64,000 bases of DNA, from the NCBI RefSeq assembly GCF_045788535.1, contig NZ_CP074074.1:3038001-3102000 (forward strand), written 5' to 3'. The notes beneath the pieces are model-generated. The model was not told where the DNA came from. It worked only from the letters and a program-made list of their open reading frames with translations, and searched no databases. The position numbers and the translations under genes are program-made. The number at the start of each line of letters is the position of its first letter. The stretch's first letter is position 1. The stretch comes from Allotamlana fucoidanivorans. GTDB taxonomy: Bacteria; Bacteroidota; Bacteroidia; Flavobacteriales; Flavobacteriaceae. This document shows positions 53,016 through 62,137 of this stretch, piece by piece.

Positions 53016-53645
53016 ATGAAAAATATTGCCCTACTATTTAGCATTGTGTGTTTTGTTGCTTCTTGTAATATGTCTTTTGCGCAAGATGTGGCCAACTCAG
53101 AATCAGAACTTGAAAAACCTGAAAATTATAAAAAGAGAAGTCCTGTTTATGACTATTCAGAAAAGCAACTAAACAATGTTGATACTATTCCAGATTATCT
53201 AACCAAGAAAAATAAGCTAAAAATTACGGGTACTATTTACGAAAGTGATGGTGTAACACCAGCTAAGAATGTGTTACTTTTTATAGAGCAATCCGATGAA
53301 GAAGGTAATTTTGTTTTAAAGCGTCATAATAAAAAGCGCTATGTACATCATAGAGGCTGGGTAAAAACAGACTCAGATGGTAAATACACGCTATATACCT
53401 TTGTGCCTGGTAGTTATATTTACGGAAGTGAGCCCAAGCAAATTTTGCCTGTTATAAAAGAGCCTAACAAACCTGAGTATAAATTAGAGAGTTTTCTTTT
53501 TGATAATGACCCTATGTTAACTGAAAAGTGTCGTACCAAAGTAGAAGCCACCAATCCGCAGCGAATCCTAAAATTAGACAAAAAAGAGGGGCTTTTTGTA
53601 ACTACAAAAGATATTGTTTTAGGTAAAGAAAATGCAGAGTATTAA
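53016..53645 (+). CDS. Secreted intradiol-ring-cleavage-dioxygenase-like protein
   Basis: 209 aa. Signal peptide or lipoprotein leader (IALLFSIVCFVASCNMSFAQ). The body resembles the dioxygenase C fold: LKITGTIYESDGVTPAKNVLLFIEQSD, then RYVHHRGWVKTDSDGKYTLYTFVPGSYIYG, which holds the Tyr/His region expected near the iron centre. Whether all four iron ligands are present cannot be settled by eye. Exported homologues in Bacteroidota are of unknown substrate. A strong terminator follows. Confidence 0.7.
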   Translation: MKNIALLFSIVCFVASCNMSFAQDVANSESELEKPENYKKRSPVYDYSEKQLNNVDTIPDYLTKKNKLKITGTIYESDGVTPAKNVLLFIEQSDEEGNFVLKRHNKKRYVHHRGWVKTDSDGKYTLYTFVPGSYIYGSEPKQILPVIKEPNKPEYKLESFLFDNDPMLTEKCRTKVEATNPQRILKLDKKEGLFVTTKDIVLGKENAEY

Positions 53646-53680
53646 TTATTTTTGATCTATCCTGCGTTGTTTAATAAAAC

Positions 53681-53715
53681 AAAAAACCTATCATTATTAA
53701 CATGATAGGTTTTTT
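53681..53715 (+). terminator. Intrinsic terminator after the dioxygenase-like gene
   Basis: Perfect 14-bp stem AAAAAACCTATCAT/ATGATAGGTTTTTT with a 7-base loop and a terminal T run. Confidence 0.92.
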
Positions 53716-54110
53716 GTTCTTAATGACTTTCTAAATCAAGTTACTAAATGTTTTTTAACTTTTACTTGAACTCATAGAGTTTTGGTCTAAACTTTAGGAG
53801 AAACAGAGGTTAAGTCATATATGTTCTTCAATTATTCCGTTTATATTTTGGATTTGAAAGTTCTGTTAAACAGTTACATGTTTCCAAAATCATTTGTAGT
53901 CTGAATTTTGGTTTTTTGTGTTTCAAGACAGGGAGCTTATATTTAAAATTATTAAAAATAGTGGGTGCAATAGAATTTTTTCAGATTATTTTGCTATTTT
54001 TCAACTCTAATTTTATCACTGCAAAGAGCATTGATTCAAGTGGTTGAAAATTAATTATTTTTAGTTTGTTTAAACGTTTTTTTAGAGTATGTTATCACGC
54101 ATAATGAAAA
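53716..54110. other. Gene-free interval
   Basis: 395 bases with no supported gene. The stretch at about 53871-53935 (GTTTCCAAAATCATTTGTAG and following T-rich sequence) is loosely similar to about 60855-60925 in the accessory island, suggesting a degraded interspersed repeat. No exact -7 box for the next gene. Confidence 0.35.
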
Positions 54111-55271
54111 ATGAAAAAACTTAAAAAATGCTTGTACATTGCCTCAATCATAGCTGTTGTAGGTTGTACTTTTTTTTATTTTGAATATCAAAATTTCCAG
54201 CCTTCAACCGATTTCGATAATTTAGAATCTCATCTAATGATTTGGTCTCCATCGCATGAAAAGACCTATGTAGAGTTTATAAAAACTCTGTCAGAAGATG
54301 ATTCTGTAACTTTATATGTGCCAAAGAAAACGCCTTTGGATACTGTAAAGAATAAATTACTCAAGGCAAACGTTAACCTTAATAAATTAACACTTATTCC
54401 CATTCAAAACGAACGAATTTGGATTCGTGATTTCGGCCCCGTTTTTTTAGAAAATAAATACGGGAGTTCTAGGGTATTTTGTTTTAAGTACTACCAAGAA
54501 AGAAAAAGTAGTTTCCCTTATGAATATCAAAAGCTTATTGGCAAGCGCATTTATGCTTCACGCATTCTTAACGTGGGAGGAGCAAGAGAAGTTAATGGTG
54601 ATGGATTGGCCATATTAATAGAATCTCATGAACGCATGTATAACCCAGAGTTATCCTTAAAAGATATAGAGAAAGAGCTTAAAAGAAAAATGGGGATTAA
54701 AAAAGTTATATGGCTTAAAGATGTGCTGCCTCAAGATGAATACGAAGGCACTGAACTTATACCAAATCAACTGTATTCTTTTGGAGCTGGTCATATAGAT
54801 AATTTTTGTCGATTTATTTCGCCAGATACCATATTACTTGCTCAAGTACCATTTGAAGACCGATATCTTCATCCCATATTACAAACAACTTCTGATCGTT
54901 TGGAAAAAAGCTATGAAATTTTAAAAAATTCTCTGGATCAAGATAACAACCCTTTACATATTGTTAGGGTTCCTATTGCTCCATTTTTAGTAGAAAACAA
55001 TTTTGAATATACTCAGCACCCTATACTATTTCCTACGAGTTATTTAAACTTTGTCATTGGAAGCAAAAAAGTAGTTGTACCGTCATACGGCGAGTATCTT
55101 AATACACCTGAAGCCAAAGAAAGGGATATTTTGGTACACGCTCAGTTTAAAACATTATTTCCTTCAAAAAAAATTATTATGCAAAATTGTGCTGATATTA
55201 ATAAAGAAGGCGGAGGTTTTCATTGTATTTCTCTTAATAAGACAAGAAAGAAAACGAAAAAGTTAACATAA
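54111..55271 (+). CDS. Agmatine-deiminase/PAD-like lipoprotein
   Basis: 386 aa. N-terminal lipoprotein-like signal (IASIIAVVGCTFF, Cys about 19), unlike the cytoplasmic AguA. Amidinotransferase-fold motifs: RIWIRDFGPVF (WxRDxGP), NVGGAREVNGDGLAILIES, AGHIDNFCRF (catalytic His-x-Asp) and KEGGGFHCIS with the nucleophilic Cys near residue 371. It hydrolyses a guanidino group, as in agmatine or peptidyl-arginine; the membrane location points to an extracellular or periplasmic substrate (inference). Last gene before the accessory island. Confidence 0.82.
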   Translation: MKKLKKCLYIASIIAVVGCTFFYFEYQNFQPSTDFDNLESHLMIWSPSHEKTYVEFIKTLSEDDSVTLYVPKKTPLDTVKNKLLKANVNLNKLTLIPIQNERIWIRDFGPVFLENKYGSSRVFCFKYYQERKSSFPYEYQKLIGKRIYASRILNVGGAREVNGDGLAILIESHERMYNPELSLKDIEKELKRKMGIKKVIWLKDVLPQDEYEGTELIPNQLYSFGAGHIDNFCRFISPDTILLAQVPFEDRYLHPILQTTSDRLEKSYEILKNSLDQDNNPLHIVRVPIAPFLVENNFEYTQHPILFPTSYLNFVIGSKKVVVPSYGEYLNTPEAKERDILVHAQFKTLFPSKKIIMQNCADINKEGGGFHCISLNKTRKKTKKLT

Positions 55272-55451
55272 TAGCTTTATTTCGAATCGTGTTTTTGTCC
55301 TAGAGATTTTATCAGCACGGTCTTTTAGTAATTTATGAAGCAGAGTTTATTCTTTTGATAGATGTTTATAGATACATGGTAACCTGTATCAATTCTATAA
55401 CAAAACGTTGTTTTACCACTTTACCCGTCCTGAATAATCCATAATAAAAAG

Positions 55452-55626
55452 TGTACTATAATGGTCAGCATTATGTTACTTTGCTTTGGTAAAAGCCATA
55501 GTTACGTTTGCTGATTTTTCTTTTAAAAGTTTTCTTCTCCAAAGCTTCTTTTACAAAGTTAATGGAACACTTTTTACACGACGACGTAGGAGGGAAGTGT
55601 AATGTGTGTGGAATGACTTTAAATAT
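55452..55626 (+). repeat. Direct repeat copy A, left of the accessory operon
   Basis: About 175 bases from TGTACTATAATG to AAATAT, imperfectly repeated in the same orientation at 61462-61636. Best conserved segments: TGTACTATAATG, TAATGGAACACT, TTACACGA and AGTGTAATGTGTGTG; the middle has small gaps. It ends right at the stop of the AlbA_2 gene. Upstream, 55272-55451 holds no gene, only a CCGTCCTGAATAA at about 55428 that resembles the end of the nearby IS. Confidence 0.75.
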
Positions 55627-56625
55627 TTAATTATCTAATAAATTATTAATATTCTCATCTATACTATTATTTGTAACATCAGAAGGTAGTTCATTTTCAT
55701 TTTTCTCGACTAAATATGGTAGTTCATTATTAGGCACATCTCCTTCTACAATATTGTTTAAAAGATACTTATATCTAGATACCTTTGACGGAGACTTTTC
55801 GCCTCCAAAATTTAGAACTACATCAACTTCTTGACCTCTGGCAATTAATTCTGCTGAAGGAATAATCAATTGAAAAGTAGACCTACTTGGTCTGCCATGA
55901 CTCATTATTTTCAACGATTCATTAGTATAATCTCCTGGAAAAGTATTTTGTCCTATGCGAATTATTCCAGGTATGGCAACTATTCTGTAAAAGAAATTTA
56001 TATCATTATTAAACTCCGAAGTATTAAATAATACTTTAACAAAGCTTAAAACAACATTGCCTCCAACAAGTTCAATATTTTTAAGTCTGATATGACCTCG
56101 AATTACAGGAAAATCAATACTCTTCATCATTGCTTCTATTAAATAATGAGGAGCAATTTTTGTTTGCCCATCCAATCGGATATAATATTTGTCTTTATAT
56201 TGATGTGGTTTATGCTTGCTTTTTTCTACTTCTATTATGAAAATAGAATTTCCATTTGGAGCATCCAATTTTTGAACTCTCACTCCAACGATTAGTGGAA
56301 TTATTAAGTTAGAAATTTTATTAATAATTCTATCTCTATCTAAATTCGTTTCAAAAGGAGTTAAATCACCTTGAGCAATCGTATTGCCTTGAGGGTTTGT
56401 TGTTTCAATTGGTGCTCCCCAAATAACAATACCTCCTTCTGCATTAGAAAGACCGCAAATTGCTTTAATAACAGCTTTTTCTTTATCATTATGATTACCC
56501 TGAACAGGATAAGACTTAAATTCTAAATTCAAAGTTTCTTCCTTTTCTGTATTAAAGAAATCTACTATGTCATTATAAGTTAAATCATATAAGTCTTTGT
56601 TGAATATTATTTGTGAAAATTTCAT
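55627..56625 (-). CDS. AlbA_2 / Schlafen-type putative DNA-binding protein (defence-like operon)
   Basis: 332 aa. The N-terminal AlbA_2 (divergent AAA_4/Schlafen) domain: EETLNLEFKSYPVQGNHNDKEKAVIKAICGLSNAEGGIVIWGAPIE, with the conserved Glu-x-Lys and N-x-x-GG, then KYYIRLDGQTKIAPHYLIEAMM (residues about 150-170). The C-terminal part is a beta-rich domain of unknown type and a polar tail. No signal peptide. Eleven bases after the ATPase gene, so the same operon. Such proteins occur in prokaryotic defence loci; a nuclease or nucleic-acid-binding role is inferred. Confidence 0.8.
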   Translation of the reverse strand: MKFSQIIFNKDLYDLTYNDIVDFFNTEKEETLNLEFKSYPVQGNHNDKEKAVIKAICGLSNAEGGIVIWGAPIETTNPQGNTIAQGDLTPFETNLDRDRIINKISNLIIPLIVGVRVQKLDAPNGNSIFIIEVEKSKHKPHQYKDKYYIRLDGQTKIAPHYLIEAMMKSIDFPVIRGHIRLKNIELVGGNVVLSFVKVLFNTSEFNNDINFFYRIVAIPGIIRIGQNTFPGDYTNESLKIMSHGRPSRSTFQLIIPSAELIARGQEVDVVLNFGGEKSPSKVSRYKYLLNNIVEGDVPNNELPYLVEKNENELPSDVTNNSIDENINNLLDN

Positions 56626-56636
56626 ATATACAATAA

Positions 56637-57797
56637 TTAAATAATTAATGTTTCAGATTCCATTTCAACAAGCTCACCTAAACTTGCTAATAATGGAAGA
56701 ATAACTGGTGAAATACTGGACGTAAACATTGATATCATTTTAGATAACTCAAAATCTTCACTTTCAACTAAAACCTTATCTTCAGATGCTTTAATCATTG
56801 ACATTCCCATAATTACTAATGAGTATTTATATTGTGCTTTTAAAATATTTACATCTACTTTTTTATTGCTTTTTTGTTCATTAAGCAAATGAATATTATC
56901 GGTGTTTATATAAAAAGCCCATCCCAAATCTTCACCATTATTTTCTGTATAAAGAGCTGTGTATTCATCAAATCCTTTACTATTCCAATTTCTGTCATCA
57001 CGACTAACTTCAATTACATTTGGTAATGCAAGGTCGTCAGAACTTTTATCACCTTTACCACTTTTATTACTCGAAGGTTTTTTTCTACCTCCATTTTTAC
57101 CTCTTTTCGGTTTTGATGGAGTTACCATCTTAACGTAGAACTTATTAATGAATGGCTCTATATGATTAATATCAGAAACAATTGAGGTAAATTCATAAAC
57201 ATTTCCATTAAGAAATAAATCATTTGTATTGATATTGAGTGTTGCATGACCATTCCAAAGGTTTAAGGCTTTTGTCCCTTCAAATTCAACACCATTAATT
57301 AAAAGCTTGTGTTCACCTTTATCAATTTCTCTATCAAAATAATCATTACTTACGTCTGTACTAAATTGAACTCTAAAAGAAGTTTGATTTAAAGGGCATT
57401 CCTTTGGCTTTTCCTCACTTGATTCTTTATCTATCTTGAAAAAAGTTGGAAACTTCTTTCCAATAAACTTCTTCTCTGTTTCGGTTTCTTTAAGTTTAAA
57501 AGGGTTTTTAATTCTAAAACCACTTGAAAATAGAGTAGATAATGAAGGAGAGCGTTTCATTATATTTTCAACTATATCAACTAAAGGCTTTGAATCGTCT
57601 AATTTATTTTCAATCTCCTCTTTATGTCTCTTATGTTTTAAATCTCTTAATCCAGGATGCTCTTTTAATATTTTTTCTAATTGTTTTTCAATTTCATTTC
57701 TTAACTCACTTGAATCTACAAGTCTATCTCGACTATTCATGAATAAATCCTCACGGGTTTCACCGCTTATCTCACTACAATCAACCGTAACTATTAA
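56637..57797 (-). pseudogene. 3' part of GHKL ATPase gene, cut off by an IS3-family insertion
   Basis: Codes for the C-terminal 386 residues of the ATPase whose 5' part is at 59102-60361. Going down from 57797 the joined frame reads LIVTVDCSEISGETREDLFMNSRDRLVDSSELRNE-type sequence, and the 367 codons from the ATG at 57740 remain open as a possible stand-alone product. It contains a charged helix, a beta-rich middle, a Lys/Gly/Ser linker (about 57050-57120) and a C-terminal helical domain. The disrupted gene is described at the 5' part. Confidence 0.88.
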
Positions 57798-57839
57798 TGA
57801 TGACCCGTCCTGAATAAAGGCTACATAATTTCAAACATT

Positions 57840-58211
57840 ATGTACAAAAATGACAAAGTAATCAGACGGTATTCAGAACCTTTTAAACTGAAAATTTTAG
57901 ACGAACTTACAACAGGAAAACTAAACAAATATCAACTAGGGAAAGCCTACGGTATTGCACCAACTACCATTAATGAATGGATAAGAAAGTACAACCGTAA
58001 AGACCTTATGAACACTAGAATAACTGTGAAAACCAAAGACGAAATAACACGCATTAAAGAACTTCAAAAAGAGATTGAACAACTAAAAAAATTGTTGTTA
58101 AAGAAAGATCTAGATGCAATGATTCAAGATTCATACCTGGAAGTTGCTGCCGAAGATCTTGGCTATAAATCTGTTGCAGAACTAAAAAAAAAGCTAAATA
58201 TAGAGCGCTAA
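57840..58211 (+). CDS. IS3-family transposase OrfA (IS 1)
   Basis: 123 aa. N-terminal helix-turn-helix (YQLGKAYGIAPTTINEWIRKY), then a leucine-zipper coiled coil (IKELQKEIEQLKKLLLKK). The slippery sequence A-AAA-AAG at 58187-58193 near its end allows a -1 shift into orfB; the frame is open across the junction (AKYRALSKTKDKAKGF), giving the OrfAB transposase. Confidence 0.93.
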   Translation: MYKNDKVIRRYSEPFKLKILDELTTGKLNKYQLGKAYGIAPTTINEWIRKYNRKDLMNTRITVKTKDEITRIKELQKEIEQLKKLLLKKDLDAMIQDSYLEVAAEDLGYKSVAELKKKLNIER

Positions 58212-58261
58212 GTAAAACCAAAGACAAAGCTAAAGGATTTGCGTCTTTAACCACTATTTGT

Positions 58262-59062
58262 ATGGCTTTCGGGCTTAAACGTGATGCGTACTACAAGTAT
58301 AAATATAGAGCTGACAAACGTTTAAAACTTGAACAACAGATCATTCAAATTGTGAACCAAAAGCGCAGGTCCTTGCCTAGAGAAGGCGTACGTAAACTCA
58401 AAATATCTTTAAAAAATGAGTTTGATAAAGCAAACCTTAAAGTAGGCAGAGACACGCTTTTCAACATTCTTAGAAAACACAATATGCTTATAACCAGAAA
58501 GAAACCCAGCTACAGAACTACCAATTCTTTTCATAGGTTTTACAAACATAAAAACATCATAAAAGATGTACTTGTTAATAGACCTAATCAGGTTTGGGTA
58601 TCGGATATTACATACATCAGAACTGTAAAAGGATTTTGCTACTTGGCCCTTATAACTGACATGTATTCTAGAAAAATCATAGGTTACGACCTTAGTGATA
58701 GCCTTGAACTTAGCGGTTGTACCAGAGCTCTTAAAAAAGCATTATATCAAGCTAAAAACACAGAAAACCTAATACATCACTCGGATAGAGGCATACAATA
58801 TTGTAGCAATATATACACACAAATTTTAAAGAGAAACAACATCAAAATTAGTATGACAGAAGAAAATCATTGCTACGAAAACGCTATTGCTGAACGTGTA
58901 AACGGCATCCTAAAAGACGAGTTTTATCTTGACCAGACCTTTGATAGCATACAACACGCCAAAAGAGCAACAAAAAGTGCAATCAATCTATACAACCAAA
59001 TTAGATTACATGTATCTTTAGACTATAAAACACCAAATATGGTATATTTAAAAACAGCGTAA
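58262..59062 (+). CDS. IS3-family transposase OrfB, DDE integrase core (IS 1)
   Basis: 266 aa, made mainly as the fusion OrfAB by -1 frameshift from orfA. The DDE triad is WVSDITYIR, HHSDRGIQY and YENAIAERVNGILKDE (Asp, Asp, Glu). The helix-turn-helix part (LPREGVRKLKISLKNEF, then KVGRDTLFNILRKHNM) precedes the catalytic core. All catalytic residues are present, so the element may still be active. Confidence 0.95.
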   Translation: MAFGLKRDAYYKYKYRADKRLKLEQQIIQIVNQKRRSLPREGVRKLKISLKNEFDKANLKVGRDTLFNILRKHNMLITRKKPSYRTTNSFHRFYKHKNIIKDVLVNRPNQVWVSDITYIRTVKGFCYLALITDMYSRKIIGYDLSDSLELSGCTRALKKALYQAKNTENLIHHSDRGIQYCSNIYTQILKRNNIKISMTEENHCYENAIAERVNGILKDEFYLDQTFDSIQHAKRATKSAINLYNQIRLHVSLDYKTPNMVYLKTA

Positions 59063-59101
59063 ATCAATTTTTAACCTGTAGCCATATTTCAGGACTAGAC
59101 A

Positions 59102-60361
59102 TGAATCAGATAGATTGCCGAGTCCAATTGCTCTTCTGTGAAAGAATCTTTTATTAATAAAGCCATGTGTTTGACCGTTGATAGTGAAAATTATTCCTTC
59201 ATCTTTGACATATTTTTGGGTTGGCTTTTTATTAGTAGAAAAATCTTTCTTAAAAGCATACACTTTCATTTTCATTTTTTCACCTAATACACTAATATCA
59301 TGAGATGAAGGCCATTCCTCACTCTCAAGATTATTTCGTTTATCTTCTTCTAATCTTACTGATAAACCATTCAAAGTTGTTTCAGCTGAATTAGCTTGAT
59401 AGCCTTCTCTTCTTTCATACAACCTTATAGGCAATGCTAATGAAGGCATTAGAAGAGATAGCCTGTTATAAGGATCCAAAGTTAAGTTCGTTCTCAACCC
59501 TTCCATTTGATATTCGTAGAGCTTTATATAAGAACCAAAAAGCATTGGGTTCTCATGAGCAATTGGGTATTTTCCTGGAAGAATAGGAAGAGATTCAGAA
59601 GTAAATTGGAAAACTTGGTTTGAATTAGATTCTTGATTTATTGGATTAACTAAATAAACATATCTTGAACTTTTGTAATTACCGTCAGGATATATTCTTT
59701 TTACGATTGTAAAACCCCATTTATCATTTGAAGAATCATTTTCATCTACAGGTAGAGAAGGGTTTCTTTTAGTTAATATTAATTGTAAATTTCTTTTTCC
59801 ACAGAAACGTAGCACTCCTGTACTTCCCATATTAAACTTTCCTTGTACAAATGGTATCTTCAATTTATTCTTTTCACCTATTGATAAAAAAGTTTTAGGC
59901 ATTTTATTTGGTGTCTGACCTTCACCATCATCAAATATTGAATAACAAGCATAACCTTTTTTTGCTGTATTACCAGTAGCAACAAGTCCAATTCTATTGG
60001 CAAGTTTTGTTCTTTCTGTTGGTGTTATGTTATATAACATTCCGTTATGGATATCAAAAAATTGTGACACAGCTTTTCGTATCGTCTTTGGAGCTTCAGA
60101 GCTTTCTGGATTAATACTATTGTTAAGACATTCAGAAGTAAGCACAGAATCAACAGAATTAATTAATTTTTCTACTAATGCTGCTTCAGGTCTACTTTGT
60201 TGCGCGCCAATAGTTGAGTAGTTGTTTTCTTTATCACCATACAATCTCCATGCACTATCATTATCCCAAAGTTCCTTTGATGATAAGATATTAATAACTT
60301 GTTGTTCTGAATTAGCGCTTACAAGACTTAAAGCAAAATCAATCAATTCTTTGTTATTCAT
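59102..60361 (-). pseudogene. 5' part of GHKL-type ATPase gene, disrupted by IS 1
   Basis: Encodes the first 420 residues (ATG 60361 down to 59102), then runs into the IS and stops there at 59048. The Bergerat ATP-binding fold is clear: N-box EAALVEKLINSVDSVL, G1 SIFDDGEGQTPNKMP, G2 VQGKFNMGSTGVLRF. This is the MORC/Hsp90-like ATPase kind. Taking out the IS with one TGA copy joins GLGNLSDS to LIVTVDCS in frame, giving an intact protein of about 806 residues. It is the middle gene of the small protein-ATPase-AlbA_2 operon. The family occurs in defence islands. Confidence 0.9.
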
Positions 60362-60372
60362 ACTATATTCTA

Positions 60373-60603
60373 TTAAAAGTTAAACTTACTATTTCCCTTT
60401 TCAATGTTTTGCCTAAATGAATTTTCTACATATTTCAATTTAGATCTTAAAACATTGATCATTTTATCTATATCTTCCTTATTATATTCATAATTGTTCC
60501 TATTGGAACATTTAGAAAGGCTATCAAATGTGTCAAGAATTTTTTGCACTCTATTTGAAGCAACTTTCTCAAATCTTTGTCTTTTAGTGTTTAACTTTGT
60601 CAT
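60373..60603 (-). CDS. Small conserved helical protein of the accessory operon
   Basis: 76 aa, basic at the N-terminus (TKLNTKRQRFEKVASNRVQKILD), then CSNRNNYEYNKEDIDKMINVLRSKLKYVENSF, mostly alpha-helical. Similar small proteins with a CSN-x-x-NYEY motif occur, from memory, next to defence and mobile genes; no function is known to me. First gene of the operon, 11 bases before the ATPase. A -7 box 20 bases upstream. Confidence 0.7.
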   Translation of the reverse strand: MTKLNTKRQRFEKVASNRVQKILDTFDSLSKCSNRNNYEYNKEDIDKMINVLRSKLKYVENSFRQNIEKGNSKFNF

Positions 60604-61461
60604 ATTTAGGAGAATTATATTGCAAATATATAATTATATATACTATATATGACTAAATATAGTATAAAGTTATTAACATATATATATTATTTATTGTTGA
60701 CCTCATAAAACTTTGATCAAAACAATAGGAGAGTGGAGCGTCCATATTTTAGGGGTTTAGTTACTCTTTTTATTGGTATTACTGCTTTTTAAGGTATTTT
60801 CTTTATCAGTCTTGGTTAGTTACAATGTTTCCTAAAATATAGCGTAACGAGCCGTTAATTGTTTCCAAAGTTTTATGTAGTCTTGATTTTTTTGTTTCTT
60901 TTTTTATCAAGAAAAAAAGATAAATAAAACCTTAAGAAGTTCTACAGTTTAATTTCTATTTTACATAATACTAGAAGTTACAATTAAAAGAATATTCTTA
61001 TAGAGGATAGAATAAAGCAAGTGTACAGAAATTTTAAGCAAGGAATTGAGCAAGGGAAAATTTTGTACTGTTGCGTAATGCTAATGAGAAGTTTCTGAAA
61101 ACTTTTTACAACGAGAATTTCAATTACAGACGAATTATAAATACGAAACTAAAAGCATTTGCTTTTTTTGGCGTTGGCAAGCGATGGATAATTGTGTGTA
61201 AAATTAATTGTGATAACAATTTGATTTTATAAAACAATCGAGCGTTTGATAGCGGCAATTTTACATAATGGCAAATTATAGCTACAAATGACTTTCCTTA
61301 TAAATCTAAAATCATAATCAGTGAGAATCGCGTATTTCAAATTTTAATGACCCAAGTACTTATTATTAAAAAGAATTACTGCATTTTCTGGGATATTTTA
61401 CATAGTATAGAATTATAGCTTACAAATGGCATACAACACCTAAACAACAAATATTGACATT
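60604..61461. other. Long non-coding interval between the two arms of the defence-like system
   Basis: About 860 bases with no supported gene. It holds an AT-only stretch (60625-60700) beside the operon promoter, T-rich sequence (60880-60920) and the string AAAGCATTTGC...TTTTTTGGCGTTGGCAAGCG near 61150-61185. Frames here are broken by many stops, so it is either regulatory or decayed DNA. Confidence 0.4.
60623..60630 (-). promoter_or_regulatory. -7 box for the ATPase operon
   Basis: Minus strand TATATTTG, an exact TAnnTTTG match, 20 bases upstream of the ATG at 60603. Confidence 0.6.
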
Positions 61462-61636
61462 TGTACTATAATGTTCTCGCGTTATGTAACTTGAGCTTTG
61501 GATAAAAGCGATAAGTTCTTACTACAGTTTCTTTAAAAATTTTACTTCAAAAGTTTCTCTTCTATGTAATGGAACACTCTTTACACGAAACGACAGTAGG
61601 AGAGTAGTGTAATGTGTGTGCAATGATTTTTAAATA
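61462..61636 (+). repeat. Direct repeat copy B, just before the ParB-like gene
   Basis: Imperfect copy of 55452-55626, same orientation and equal length. It contains TTACAC...GTGTAA, a spaced inverted pair present in both copies. It lies 49 bases upstream of the ParB-like gene. Confidence 0.75.
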
Positions 61637-61667
61637 TAATTCTTCAATATATATTCATATCTTTAAA

Positions 61668-61675
61668 ATCTTAAA
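61668..61675 (+). promoter_or_regulatory. Possible -7 box for the ParB-like gene
   Basis: TATCTTTA, seven of eight to TAnnTTTG, 10 bases before the ATG at 61686. Weak. Confidence 0.35.
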
Positions 61676-61685
61676 ATCAATATTA

Positions 61686-61743
61686 ATGTCTGAAGAATTT
61701 GCAGGAAAAGGTCGAAAGAGACCGCAGTTAAATATACCTATAG
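61686..61743 (+). pseudogene. 5' end of ParB-like gene, cut by IS 2
   Basis: 19 codons (MSEEFAGKGRKRPQLNIPI) before the insertion. Joined to 63034 onward after removing IS 2 and one TAG copy, the frame continues IDQLLVDNENPRLAEEYLGGE without a stop. Basic N-terminus followed by the first beta strand of a ParB-like domain. Confidence 0.85.
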
Positions 61744-61811
61744 TGGAATTACTACATTAGACTGGACAAAAAGATGAGAGAATATGTTTGCTAGTTATTA
61801 ACTTAGCAATT

Positions 61812-62126
61812 ATGAGAAGTAAACCCAAACATTACACATTAGAATTTAAGCAAAAGGCAGTGGAGTTGAGCTATGCCAAAGGCAACGTAAAACAAGTAAG
61901 TGAAGATTTAGATATATTCCCATCAGTGCTTTATCGTTGGCGAAAAGAGTTGAAGGATTATGGCAAAAACAGTTTTCCTGGTCGAGGCAAGGCTAAATTG
62001 ACAGATGAAGAAAAAGAGATAGCTCGATTAAAAAAGGTATTAAAAGAAGCCGAGTTAGAACGTGATATCTTAAAAAAGGCCATCAGCATCTTCTCCAAGA
62101 GCGACAGGAAAAATACAGGTTTATAA
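61812..62126 (+). CDS. IS3-family transposase OrfA (IS 2)
   Basis: 104 aa from ATG 61812 (MRSKPKHYTLEFKQKAVEL); the frame extends upstream to 61788. Helix-turn-helix KGNVKQVSEDLDIFPSVLYRWRKEL and coiled coil EKEIARLKKVLKEAELERDILKKA. A slippery A-AAA-AAG lies at 62072-62078; after a -1 shift the frame is open (HLLQERQEKYRFIKQHLMRFPVE) into orfB. Confidence 0.94.
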   Translation: MRSKPKHYTLEFKQKAVELSYAKGNVKQVSEDLDIFPSVLYRWRKELKDYGKNSFPGRGKAKLTDEEKEIARLKKVLKEAELERDILKKAISIFSKSDRKNTGL

Positions 62127-62137
62127 AACAGCACCTT

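Larger units (their letters stand above)
57801..59101 (+). mobile_element. IS3-family insertion sequence 1 (1301 bp)
   Basis: Ends TGACCC...GTCTAGACA-type: inverted repeats GTCCTGAATAAAGGCTACA (57807-57825) and its partner at 59077-59095, 16 of 19 matching, each six bases in from terminal TG/CA. A 3-bp target duplication TGA flanks it (57798-57800 and 59102-59104). It carries orfA and orfB with a -1 frameshift signal. It sits inside the ATPase gene. Confidence 0.93.
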
